Source: Heterostelium album PN500
Lineage: Eukaryota > Evosea > Eumycetozoa > Acytosteliales > Acytosteliaceae
Length of the DNA stretch: 64,000 bases
Assembly (NCBI RefSeq): GCF_000004825.1
Contig: NW_008805071.1
Span: forward strand, 1,054,001-1,118,000
Direction: 5' to 3'
Shown: one piece after another, positions 12,324 through 22,785 of the stretch
How the letters are laid out: each line of letters begins with the position of its first letter
How positions within the stretch are numbered: the stretch's first letter is position 1
Made by a program: the position numbers and the translations under genes
Notes under the pieces: generated by a model
The model's input: the letters and a program-made list of their open reading frames with translations, nothing else
Told to the model about the DNA's origin: nothing
Database searches by the model: none

Positions 12324-13792
12324 TCTTTCTTTTAAATATCGTTATAAAAAAAAACAACAAATTGATTCCTAAAATAACTTATAAGCTAAAAAGCAAGTTT
12401 AAATTGCTATACTATATATATTGTTTGTTTTTTCCAAAAATAATAATCTTTTATCTCTATATTGTTTTGTTTTTTTCTAAACTTTAATATTTAAAATTAA
12501 ATTAATATTTATTTCTATTTAAAAATAAATTAAAATATATATAAATAACAAATATTTAATTATAAATATGGATATGGAGGCAAATAATATAAATATATAA
12601 AGTAATTTTCAAATGAAATCTGATGTTTGTTTATGTATTTTTTGGTTTTGCTTTGTCAAGACAAACATTTAAAATATGATATTGTTAGTTGTTATTGTTG
12701 TTGCTGCCATTTTCTCTATCGTTGTACAATTTGTTGTGTTGTTGGTTTGTTTAAGATGATTTGTTTTTTTTTTTTTTTTTTATCACACCTTACAATCCTG
12801 GTGAATGACGAAAAAAAAAAAAAAACACAACATATGTGTTTATTTGCATTTGAGTGCGCAGTGGTTGTTGTGTATATGTATAATTTATAGTGGTGGTTGT
12901 GGTCGTTGGTGATGGTTGTTGTCTTGTCTTTTTATATTTCTTACATCTATCCAAATTAATAGCTTAATATAGTAATCAATTCTGAACGAAGCTTAAAAAT
13001 ATACTAATTTTAATTACTATGAGTATTATTATTACTAAGTAACTAATTAGTTGATTGATTGATTGATTATCTATAGATAGTTATTTGTCTTTCTTTCTTT
13101 ATCTTTGAATTCTCTCTCAATTTTTGTTTTGCTAATGCTAAGTTTACTTTATGAGAGGTTGTTGTGTGGAATGGGAAGCAAGGAATGTTTTTTTTTTATT
13201 ATTGTGAATTGTGCAAATTTTTGATTTTTTCATGTTTTTTTTTGAACTGATAAGTCTGAAATTTGTTATTTTTTTGGGTGCCACATTCACTATAATATCA
13301 ATTCGATCACTTGCTCACCTTTTGGAATTTTCCAATCCAATTTTGAACAAACTAAAACTGTGTGTGATTTTTGTTAAGTTAAAAATGGAAAATGATAATT
13401 TATAACATCATAAGATATTGATAAATATTTATTTAAGTTCATAACATGTTTCCAACCGCCAAATTGAAACTATAACTTATGGAACAAAATGATCATTTTG
13501 TTTAAATTGTAGATTGAATCCAATTAACTTGTAGATGTAACTGAAAAAAAAAAAAAGAAAATTGAATGCTGATTAATATTTATAACAATACAATCACTTG
13601 TGTGTTATTTGATTTGACTGATTGTTAGATTATTTATAAGTAATCTGATCTGATTGTCGAGTTTAAAAATATATTGATCAAATAATTGTTTAAAAGAGAG
13701 AGATATAATTAAAAGGTTTAATTTATATGGGTATTTTTTGGGATCATTTATTGTAAATAATGGTTCTTGAAGAGTTGCTGAAAAAGATTTGT
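12324..13792. other. Long intergenic region, no gene seen
   Basis: About 1.5 kb between the membrane-protein start and the rps8 stop. Contains poly(T) (12768-12782), poly(A), a (GATT)n tract near 13052-13068 and a GT-rich stretch around 12840-12930 in which TGG/TTG triplets recur. Open frames are short and of non-coding composition. No RNA gene recognised. Confidence 0.5.
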
Positions 13793-14679
13793 TTACTTCT
13801 TCTTCTTTTGGATCTTCTTGGCGTAGAACTCCAACTCCTTTCCTTCGAGGATGGTACCATCACACTTTCCAACTTGACCTGGACGTGAGGTGATCTTGGC
13901 GTAGAACTTACCGTCGGTGGCTTGGTTCTCCAAAGCGGTTTCCAAAGTTCTGGTCTTTAAACGTTGGGCAATACGTCTCAATACAGACTTTGATTTCTTG
14001 ACTTCAGTCTTCTCTTCGGCGTCCTTCTTGGCGGCCTTCTTCTTACCGAGAGCCATACCGTAGTGTTGCTCATACCATTGCTTGAATGGGGTACAATCGA
14101 TTTGGATGATGGATCCCTTGACCAAAGTGTTGGTACGGACCAAATCGTTAGAGGTGGCGTTGTAAACGACGTTGAGGATACGGCATTTACGGGTGACTCT
14201 CTCTGAGGACCATGAGAAGTTACCAGTCTCGAGACGGAGAGCTCTGAACTTGAGGTGACCTCCACGGACTCTGAGTGGTCTGACACGCTTGTCACCAATC
14301 TTGGTTTCGGCAGCTTGTCTACCTAACTCGTACTTTCTCTTCTTGTAGTTTGGCTTACGAGCAGCACCGGTCTTTCTGTGCTTGTGCAATGAATCACGTG
14401 AAATACCTATTTATCAAAATAGTAGATTTGATACTTTATGTTAACAACAATATTTCTAAATCTAAATGTAAATCTTTTCACCATCAAACCTATCAATCCA
14501 TCCACATTATCATCTTTCTAACCTGTATCAATCTCTGTTTCTATTCTTTTATTATGTTTTGTTTCTTTCTTTCCTATAGCGACAATACTATATCCTGTTA
14601 ACCTGTGGATTATGATGATAGATGGATGGATGTGACATAGATTCAAGGTGATAGAAATATTTCAAAGATATATACCCAT
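13793..14679 (-). CDS. rps8: 40S ribosomal protein S8 (eS8, 205 aa)
   Basis: Main exon 14406-13793 encodes nearly all of the protein. The start codon lies on a 4-nt coding micro-exon (ATGG, 14679-14676) separated by a 269-bp intron. Joining gives [20 protein letters not shown], the canonical eS8 N-terminus, and the same phase fits both splice sites. The body contains [30 protein letters not shown] and ends with [16 protein letters not shown], as in other eS8 proteins. It is a structural 40S subunit protein. The high use of C-ending codons relative to neighbours is the expected bias of a highly expressed gene. Confidence 0.96.
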
Positions 14680-14978
14680 GTTATTGTGTCTGTGAAACGA
14701 GGTGGAAAAGGGACGTTAAAACTGTGAGTTTTTTACATATGTACACTCTTGGTGTGGGCACTCACACAAGCGAATGCGAAATGCTAAAAAAATCAAAAAA
14801 TTGAAAACTTCAAAATTCAACGTTACTTGAAATTTTTACAGGACTCAAATCATAAAGTTATGCAGAATGTCATCTAACACAATAAATTAATTAAAATAAC
14901 AAAACAATTATAGAATTTGATTTATATTTAATATTTATTTATATTTATTAATATATTTTAAATGAAATGATAAGTTAT
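14680..14978 (-). promoter_or_regulatory. rps8 promoter with CA/TG-rich element
   Basis: On the minus strand, 14775-14745 reads as an alternating CA/TG-rich, GC-richer block (GTGTGAGTGCCCACACCAAG) about 66-100 bp above the start codon, followed by pyrimidine-rich DNA. Comparable blocks lie upstream of rpl24 and rpl27 in this window, suggesting a shared ribosomal-protein promoter element. Distal to it is plain A/T-rich DNA shared with the 3' flank of the CBM49 gene. Confidence 0.45.
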
Positions 14979-15440
14979 TTAATAGGTGAGTGCTTTGATG
15001 AAGAGGTTTGGAGCGACTCTACCGTGATCGATGTAACCAAAGGTGAAGGTTTGACCTGGTTTGATACCTTGAGCGTATTGTGGGAGGAGGAAGTATCCGT
15101 GATCGTAAATGATATTCCAGACAGAGTTGTTGTCACGTGGGTTCAAGGTACAGTCGGTTTCAATAACGATTTGTTGGAGTGTCATTGGTGCATAGTTGAC
15201 AACATGAACACGGTAGAGTGTGAATGGTACTCCATTCTCTTCCCAAGTACGTTCAATAGTCTGAACGATTGCAACATCGTGACATTGATCTAACAAGACA
15301 CAGTTGCTGACACCATCACGACACACACAGACTTGACCGACACCACAGACATTCGATCCACAAACTTGTTGCCATGTCGCAGAGACTGCTGACAAACATG
15401 TAATGGCAACCAACAAAAAGGCAAAACTTGTAAACTTCAT
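14979..15440 (-). CDS. Secreted CBM49 carbohydrate-binding protein (153 aa)
   Basis: A clear signal peptide (MKFTSFAFLLVAITCLSAVS, cleavage probably after ..SA near residue 21) is followed by a short Cys-rich segment (six Cys between about 27 and 53, probably disulfide-bonded). A CBM49-type domain fills the rest: the Trp-containing strand RTWEENGVPFTLYRVHVVNY, then SVWNI, and the terminal strand signature IKPGQTFTFGYI. CBM49 domains bind crystalline cellulose in plant GH9 cellulases and are greatly expanded in dictyostelids, where they occur in stalk and spore-coat matrix proteins. A cellulose-matrix role is therefore inferred. No catalytic domain is attached. Confidence 0.82.
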   Translation of the reverse strand: MKFTSFAFLLVAITCLSAVSATWQQVCGSNVCGVGQVCVCRDGVSNCVLLDQCHDVAIVQTIERTWEENGVPFTLYRVHVVNYAPMTLQQIVIETDCTLNPRDNNSVWNIIYDHGYFLLPQYAQGIKPGQTFTFGYIDHGRVAPNLFIKALTY

Positions 15441-17174
15441 TCTTTTTTATTTATTTAGCTAGAAATATTATTGTAAAGTTGATTTTAGATTTATATTTAT
15501 ATTTTGTTTTGAATGAAATTTACAAGTTTGATAACTTCTTTAAATACTTATTTGTAAACCATAATTATAACATTCAAAGTTATAAAAATAATAGATAATT
15601 GATAATTATTAGTAGATATTAATAAATATCTCTAAAACTCATAGTTTGATTCATCATTAACACACATAATACACCACAATTATTTGTTAGTCAAATTTAA
15701 AAATACTTGTGATTTTAAATAATATTGGTAATAATTACAGGAATAAATGGATACTTTATATTACAACAATAATAATATAATTTAGTAAATTTAAAAAAAT
15801 TACTTTATAATTTTTTTTTTAATAATACTAAAATTAAAAAATGATAATTATGACTATTTGAAAAAGGTAGTAATATATTCTTAAAATAAAATATTTTAAT
15901 TCTTTCAATATTAATTATTAATAATTAGAAACAAAGAAAGTTGCTAATAAACTAAAAAAAAATAGATTAAATTAACATCTTTACTTTTGGTTGAACTTTT
16001 TTATTTAAATGAATAAAAATCATTACTATTTTTCTCAGTTCAGTCATATGTGTGAAATTGTTTTTTATTCTTTTCTGTGGATAAATAAATCACAACAATG
16101 AAAATTATTTATTTATTTTTATTCTATATATAATGATATAGAGTGTAGTTTTATTGCGTCCCTAATTGTAAAGTCTGTTGAACCTACCTCCAACAGCATT
16201 TCCGAATTAGACATAAGTAGTGCATATTTCTAAAGACAATTCGGATATCATCTATACAAGTTAAAGGATTAGGTGGAAACTATTATGAACGAAAATAGTC
16301 TACATGTTATATACGGAATGAATCCAAATTTAGTGGCAACTATGTACTGTAGAAATACCAAATCACAGGACTAGGCACTCCTACTTCTAATTCAACTTCA
16401 CACCCAAGCACAAGAGCGCCCAGGGCCAACTTGGGTGCTACTACCAATTCACCTTCATGAACAAGTGAGACCTACACCAGCGCAGATTGAACCAATAGTT
16501 GTACTCAAAATACTTCCAACAATGGACATTCAGGAACAAATATTCCTTGCTCCAACATGAATGGAATATCCTATAGTAATTCTTCCAGTATTGGACATTC
16601 AGACTTTATTTGAATGGTTCAACTGATTTTACGATGAAGGATTCAGTGAAACTACATTTCAACATATAATAAGAATCATTTATATAACATAGCATTAATA
16701 TTTTTTATTTTAATCTAATATTCTCCTAATCAAATTTGAAATGGATTTGGTAATATTGTGATCCTTTTATAATCTTTAGATTCTCGGTGATCGGTACAGT
16801 TTAAATTAATTAAAGAAAGACCTTATCCAAACTGAGTATTATGAAAAGTTTAAAATACTTGTGAGGAGATTGAATAAATCAATGAAAATCATAAGTTTTG
16901 GTGACCAAATAAATCAATAACAACAGTATCTCTTATAAGATATTATAACTAACCAATTATGATGTTCATCTCATTGATTTTGAATCTGACAATGATAAAA
17001 ATAAACTCTGTGCAAATAACCAATATGACTTTCTATATCTAATGATGTGTACTTTTGTTTGTTTGTTCGATCAGCATAATGTATAATGATAAAAATAGTA
17101 GTAGGAAAGTAGTTTTGTTTTTTTTTATAATACTTTATTCATATTTAAGGGGAACATTAAAAAACACCATTAAT
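15441..17174. other. Intergenic region around a decayed relic
   Basis: About 1.7 kb between the CBM49 start and the rpl24 stop. Ends are pure A/T-rich DNA. The middle (about 16141-16660) has clearly higher complexity and is listed separately. From 16660 to 17174 nothing else is recognised. Confidence 0.5.
16141..16660 (+). pseudogene. Decayed coding-like relic, Ser/Thr/Asn-rich
   Basis: This island has codon-like composition in an otherwise A/T-only spacer. In one plus-strand frame it reads like a Ser/Thr/Asn-rich protein broken by several stops: GTPTSNSTSHPSTRAPRANL, then after stops QNTSNNGHSGTNIPCSNMNG and YSNSSSIGHSDF. Two related 20-bp units (16514-16533 and 16583-16602) lie 69 bp apart, a multiple of three, as expected for an old protein repeat. 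An 8-bp inverted repeat (CACCCAAG 16400-16407, CTTGGGTG 16429-16436) is also present. The parent family is not recognised, and no element termini were found. Confidence 0.35.
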
Positions 17175-17835
17175 TTACTTGGATTTGGCAGCAGTCTTGG
17201 TGGTCTTTGGGGCATCCTTCTTGGCAGCGGCAGCCTTTGGGGCAGCAGCCTTGGTGGAGGCGGCAGCCTTCTTCTTCTCCTTGATGTCTCTCAAGGCGGC
17301 CTCACGTTGAGCAGCACGGAACTCTGGCTTTTGCTCTCTCTTTTGCTTGATGACTTCCAAGGAAGCACCAACGATGGATCTCTCGAACTTTTGAGTCTTC
17401 TTGGTTCTCTTCTTGGCACCAGTCTCGACTGAAACGTTCTTGTTGATTCTACGGTAGACAGAGGTCCATGGGATATCTCTTGGGTTGATCTTTCTGAAGA
17501 AGAGAGATTCGACCTTACCGTTGATAAAGTGGAAAGTCTATATGTTGTGTAGTAATGTATGTGTGGAGATGATAATTAGCTTCTAACTGACTTTGTAATC
17601 TCAAACAACGTATAACAAACCTTTGAGTCACCACGGACAAACTTGATTCCCTTAGCTGGATAGATCTTGAACTCTGAGAAATTGCAAATTCCAGTCCTAT
17701 AATGTTAGATTAGGTAGGTGGGTAGGGTAGAGAATGAACTATGTTAATCATCTGTTGACCTGTCTATCTATCTTCTATCTACGATGATAACTCTTAACAA
17801 GTATTATCATTTCTATTTCTTTCTACATACTTCAT
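17175..17835 (-). CDS. rpl24: 60S ribosomal protein L24 (eL24, 147 aa)
   Basis: Three exons: a 5-nt start exon (ATGAA, 17835-17831), 17696-17621 and 17537-17175. Joined they give MKTGICNFSEFKIYPAKGIK, the eL24 N-terminus, then FVRGDSKTFHFINGKVESLF and NPRDIPWTSVYRR. The tail is Lys/Ala-rich (KKAAASTKAAAPKAAAAKKD) and ends KTAAKSK, as is common for eL24. The zinc-finger-like N-terminal fold binds 25S rRNA at the subunit interface. Codons are strongly biased to C/G endings, consistent with high expression. As with rps8, the start codon is isolated on a micro-exon. Confidence 0.95.
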
Positions 17836-18190
17836 TTTTTATTGAATCCCCTTAATGATCTGATGATTGAGAGAAGAAAACTAGTGAACGAGGATATCGA
17901 TTGCTATTGTGACAGAGAATGAGAGTGAGTGGTGTGTGCGTGTGCTGGATTGCAGGCTCAGCGACACAGAGGATCACAGCCAGTGAGTACCCCACAACAC
18001 TGAGCAATTTTGAAAAATGAAAATAAAAATTTCGAAAAAATAATATTTTGAATTTCAACTGAACTACGAAAAATCGACATAGTTTTTCAATTTGTCTAAG
18101 TCACAAACAATCAGTCAATACATTATAATGTGTTGCTGCTCTTTATCAATCTTTTAATCAATCAATCAAACTATTATATATTAGATATAA
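17836..18190 (-). promoter_or_regulatory. rpl24 promoter with CA-rich block
   Basis: Minus strand 17960-17926 reads CCAGCACACGCACACACCAC followed by TCACTCTCATTC, about 90-125 bp above the start codon. Above it is GATCCTCTGTGTCGCTGAGC; TCCTCTGT recurs in the rpl27 promoter. This GC-rich block ends abruptly in A/T-only DNA at about 18000, which also serves as the 5' flank of the divergent chaperonin-like gene at 18191. Confidence 0.45.
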
Positions 18191-20455
18191 ATGTATAATA
18201 ATAATAATAATAATTATAATGTTTTAAATGAAAGAATAGTTGAGAATTGTAAAGAATTGGAATTGATTGCAAGTTATTTGATTGATAGTTTCGGACCTTA
18301 TTCAGGTGTAAAGATTATCAGTAGAATTAGCGATGATAAACAAGAAGATGGTTCAACAAACTATGATAATCCATCTTTAATTTCAACATTAAATAGTGTT
18401 GTTACAAAAGGTTTGTTTTTATAGTTATAATTGTTGTTGTTTTTCTAGAATATGAATAGTATTTCAATAATTGAACAATAGTTTATTTATTTATTTATTT
18501 ATTTAATTTTATTAGATTCAATGACAATAGTTAGATCATTAAATATTGATTCACCTATCTATCATATTCTACTTGATCCTCTTTTAAAACATAAACAAAA
18601 GGTACCTTTTCTTTTCTTAGTATTTGAATTTCGTTGAAATAATTATCTTCTAGAACTATAGATTGATTAACATTAATTTCATATTTATATTTATATTAAA
18701 GCATGGTAATGGTGTAGGTCAAATCATATTGTTATTGAATCAGATATTAAAGCGATGTTCATCTATGCTTACAACACTTAATCTTGATCCACAATTAATT
18801 GTCAATGTATTAAATGTGAGTTTGTTTTCATATTATTTTGTTTTAAATCTCAATAATAACTTTTTATTTATAAACTTCTATCTATCGATCTTAGAAATGT
18901 AAAAAGTCGATCAATCAATATTTCAACGGAAACAAATTGAAAATAGATATAAAATGTGATGAAACTCTAAAATCGACTATCAAAACAAGTTTAGCTGGAA
19001 ATGTTTTATTTGATCATCATTTATCTTTTAATATCATTAAAGAGTAATGTATATTATTATGTTATATTAATATGAATATTTATTAATTAAAACTTGTTAT
19101 AACTATAGTTTAATTAATATTATAGGAATAGATAATTTAGATATAAATAATTATAGTATACAATCGATTATTGGTACAAAGAATAATTGTAGTAATAATA
19201 ATGATGATGATGGTAATACATTTGTTTATAGAGTAATAGATGGTATTTTATTTAAACAAACATTCTCATATGCTGGATCGAGTAGTCTACCAAGGTTCAT
19301 TAGTAAACCAAAGATTCTATTGTTGGACATCAATGTAGAGTTGAAACATCAAAAGGAATATGCAACTTTAGAGATCAACAGCATGAATCAATATCAACAA
19401 TTCATAGATTTAGAGAGGAATCTATTTTTAAATCAACTCGATAATATCTATAAGAATAATATTAATGTTGTATTATCAACAAAAGTATGTTATAATTATG
19501 TTTAATGTGTTTTGTTATTGTTTCTTAAATATTAATAACAATAATAATAATAATACTAATTGCACCCAATTTGTTTATTAAATATAAAGAGTATAGGTGA
19601 TTTTGCAACACAGGAATTTGTTAAACATGGTATACAGTGTAGTGGTAGAGTTGATGGTCAAACTATGAATAGGATAAAGTGTGCATTGGGTGGTGAGATA
19701 CAATCAACACTACTGGATCTAGCAGAGGACATACAATTCTATGGTAGATGTGATACATTCAAACAAATATTGATAGATAATGAAAAATACCAATTATTTA
19801 CAATGAATAGTGATAATAGTAGTGAGAATAATAACAACAGCAACAAAAGCAACAATAGTAGTAATAATAATAATAATAAATCAAAATTTGGAACTATATT
19901 ATTAAGTGGATCTACAAGTATATTTCTGGAGGAAGCAGAGATTGGATTGAGAGATACGATCAAAGTGATTGACAGGATTGCGAAATCTGGTGGCAATGTT
20001 GTCGTTGGTGGCGGTGCAATGGAGATGTCTTTGGCATGTCACTTGGAGTCGCTGAAATCGGAGCTCGACCTATCACCAAAGGAATCATTGGTAGTCGACA
20101 CCATCATCGATAGTTTACATTCACTAATTGTTACACTTTCAAGAAACTGTGGTTTCAACGGTTCACAACTGCTAAGTGAATTACAATCGAAATATAATAA
20201 TAATGATAGTAGTCGTAGTAAAGAATGGTAAGTGTTAATTAATTAGCTAAAATGGTTTGGTTTTTTTTTATTTTATATATTATTGGTTACTAATTTTAAT
20301 TTAATCTATTACGAAGCTGTAAATTCGGAATTGATATAGATAATGGTTGTATTGCAAATCTTTATAATTGTAAAGTATTCGAAGGATATGATTCGAAACT
20401 GTCGATTATCAATCATGTGTTGGATCTTTCTATTCTATTTCTTTCAGTGTATTGA
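18191..20455 (+). CDS. Divergent CCT-eta-like chaperonin, ATP motif degenerate (573 aa)
   Basis: Seven exons (18191-18410, 18516-18601, 18702-18815, 18895-19043, 19109-19484, 19590-20227, 20317-20455) join without frame loss. The C-terminal two thirds align by eye with CCT subunit eta: LFKQTFSYAG, KPKILLLDINVELKHQKEYA, SIGDFATQEFVKHGIQCSGR, ALGGEIQSTL, FGRCDTF-like YGRCDTFKQ, NVVVGGGAMEMSLACHL and FGIDIDNG. The N-terminal ATP site is eroded: the universal GDGTT is GNGVG (residues 104-108) and TLGPRG is SFGPYSG. An Asn-rich insert splits the apical region and the usual C-terminal tail is absent. It is probably not the true CCT7 but a non-hydrolysing paralogue. MKKS/BBS6 was considered, but the eta resemblance is stronger. 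Confidence 0.78.
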
Positions 20456-20550
20456 TTTTCACATGTGATCAGAGTTGCCTTTTATAATAAAACTACTTAT
20501 ATTTGTATAGAGATGAAACTGATAAATTATATTCCCTCTAAAATGTTTAT

Positions 20551-22119
20551 TTATTTATTCATTAATACTTTCTTTAATCTCTTACTGAAAAGATCAATGT
20601 CCTCTTTTGTAATACCGATTGCACAAGCAACAGTAAGGTAGCTGGTGGGATAGTTATCGATGTGAGATCCATAGTTTTTGAAATCGATGTTACCAACCGA
20701 TTTCTTTTGACCCGATTGTACATCGATCACTCTAGCACCTGAACACGATCTCATAAACAATTTTGAACCAATCATTGAAATGTTATCTTTTGCCAACACG
20801 CTCTTACTGACGTCATTCGAGTCAATTGCAATACCGAATGAAATGGTATTGGCCTGAGTGTTTAGAATTCTACCGACACCCACCTCCTTCACAACTTTAC
20901 TCATCTCATCGATAAAGTAAGGAAGTAGTTGCTTGCGCTCGTCGAGCAGTCTACGATATCCCGCTCTTCCCATTGACAGAAGCGTGATGAATAGATCTAG
21001 AATCGGTGCGCCACTGGCACGACCTGGATAGTTCTTGGCGAGTCGATCAATGTTCTCTGCCAGTGGACTGGCTACGATTGCACCGCCAACGGGTACCATG
21101 AAATTCTTATCGGTACTTTGCACCACATAGTCAACTCTACCCAATCTTACAGACTGTGAAATCTGATGTGTAATCTTTGTACACTGTAATCCATATGCAT
21201 TATTAATAACATGTCCAACATCATACTTTTTACACAATTCACTTATTTCTATAATTCTTTTGTTTGTCAACAATATATTTTGAATGTTAGTTACTCTTTT
21301 CCAAAAAGTATGCTGCTGCTACTACTTACTTATCAGGTATTCTAGGTGCAAAACAAGATGTAGTTGACATAACGCATAGAATGTTTTCGGCACCGAGTGA
21401 TTTGATTGTTTCTTCGATGGTTTGAAGATTGGTTGTTATGACATCGTCGATCAGCTGATTCTCAATGACGATGGGGGTTAGAGATGCTGTTACGATCGAT
21501 TTGAGACATGATTTCTGATCGATTCTAGGCCAGAGAACATAGGTTGCTTTCGGTTTGGTCTGTCTCATTGTCATGAGGGTGAGTGCAATCGTCATGCCTG
21601 TGGCCATCGGCAGAACGAGACAGGCGTCAATCGATTTCTCTAGGCCGGCAATCCTAAGAGCATCCAACACCAAGTAGTTTGTCAGTTTCTGAATGAGAGA
21701 GGATCCCGCTGCTTTCGGTTGTTGCTCGTTGATATCACCGCTGCGGCCGATGCCGTGTGCCAGTCCAAAGTGACGACGTGCAACAATCTGAGAGTAGAGA
21801 CGACCTTCACGTTCGCCAACACCGATATTCTCTATGAAATTGTTCGAGTCCATCATTGAGATCTCATTGATGAACCATTCTATAACATTGTCATCCCAAC
21901 CAACATCCGGTAGCTTTCTCTATAGAATGAATTCAATTCCAATAATCAATTAAAAAATGACCAAAATAAAAAAAAAAAAAAGAAAAAATAAAAATAAAAC
22001 ATACATGTGAAAGTAAGTTATTAATCAATGAGTTATACTGTGAGATTGCTTGTGTTGCTTGATCAACATATGATTGTTTTTATCAATGATTTACAAAGTT
22101 CTAAATTCTTTTGATTCAT
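20551..22119 (-). CDS. SEPSECS: O-phosphoseryl-tRNA(Sec) selenium transferase SepSecS (about 469 aa)
   Basis: Exons 22119-22005, 21919-21330 and 21256-20551. Hallmarks are [41 protein letters not shown] and [14 protein letters not shown], whose Lys binds PLP. The enzyme converts phosphoseryl-tRNA(Sec) to selenocysteinyl-tRNA(Sec), so this organism makes selenoproteins. Exon 1 reads [14 protein letters not shown] and then needs a one-base shift in an A5 run (plus-strand T5 at 22077-22081) to continue [20 protein letters not shown] and reach exon 2. Exon 1 is 115 nt, exactly one base too long. A sequencing error or a genuine disruption are both possible. The exon-3 acceptor at 21256 was chosen because it restores [18 protein letters not shown], which has no insertion relative to human SepSecS. 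Confidence 0.9.
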
Positions 22120-22785
22120 ATTTTATATATTAATAAATTAATATAAATTAACTATTCATAAATCATGACTAAAAAAACTTCATATGTTTTTTTTTTTTTA
22201 ATTTTTTGTTTTTGATCAATCATGATATTTCTTTTGATCTTTTTTTAAATAATGATAGATCACTGTTGTTATTAAATATGTGATAATTTAAATCTGATCT
22301 TTCTTTCAAATAATTGATAATTATTTTGTTATTATTATTAATGATATTGTTGAACAACCTAAATTTATAAATACATAAACCCGAAATTTTTTATTCTTGA
22401 TCACTTTATAAATCTCGATCGTTTTACTCAAAATTTTTGCTCAAATCAAAAAATTGCAAAGGTAGTCTGTTAACTGATCAAAAACTTTCCTAATCAAAAT
22501 TCATACCACAAATTTTTTTTGTTTTAATACTTTAAACAACAAATTATTATTGTTTTAATTTTTTTGTACATATTGTTAGGTAGTTAGTAAGTTCGTTTGT
22601 ATTGTATAGTAATTATATATAATTTTTAGTTTTAGTTATCATAAATATTTCATATTCATATTATATATATTTCATATTCACATTTTATATTTCATATTAT
22701 ATAATATTTTATCAAATCATTGTTTTTAATATTTTTCATAAATATATATATCAAATTATAAAAATTATATAATATAAATATATAA
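22120..22785. promoter_or_regulatory. Divergent intergenic region, SEPSECS / C2-WW gene
   Basis: 666 bp of A/T-rich DNA serving as 5' flank of both genes. TGATC-containing repeats (for example GATCAATCATG and TTGATCACTT between 22214 and 22410) recur, and 22640-22770 is (T/A) repeats such as TTTCATATTCATATTATATA. No RNA gene or defined motif. Confidence 0.4.

Noticed and set aside
18191-20455. MKKS/BBS6 orthologue
   Set aside because: Motif wording (FKQTFSYAG, IGDFATQEF, GGGAMEM) follows CCT eta more closely; left as an alternative only.
21257-21295. Alternative SepSecS exon-3 start at 21295 (34-bp intron)
   Set aside because: It is open and in phase but inserts 13 residues absent from the family and needs an implausibly short intron; the 21256 acceptor gives a clean alignment.
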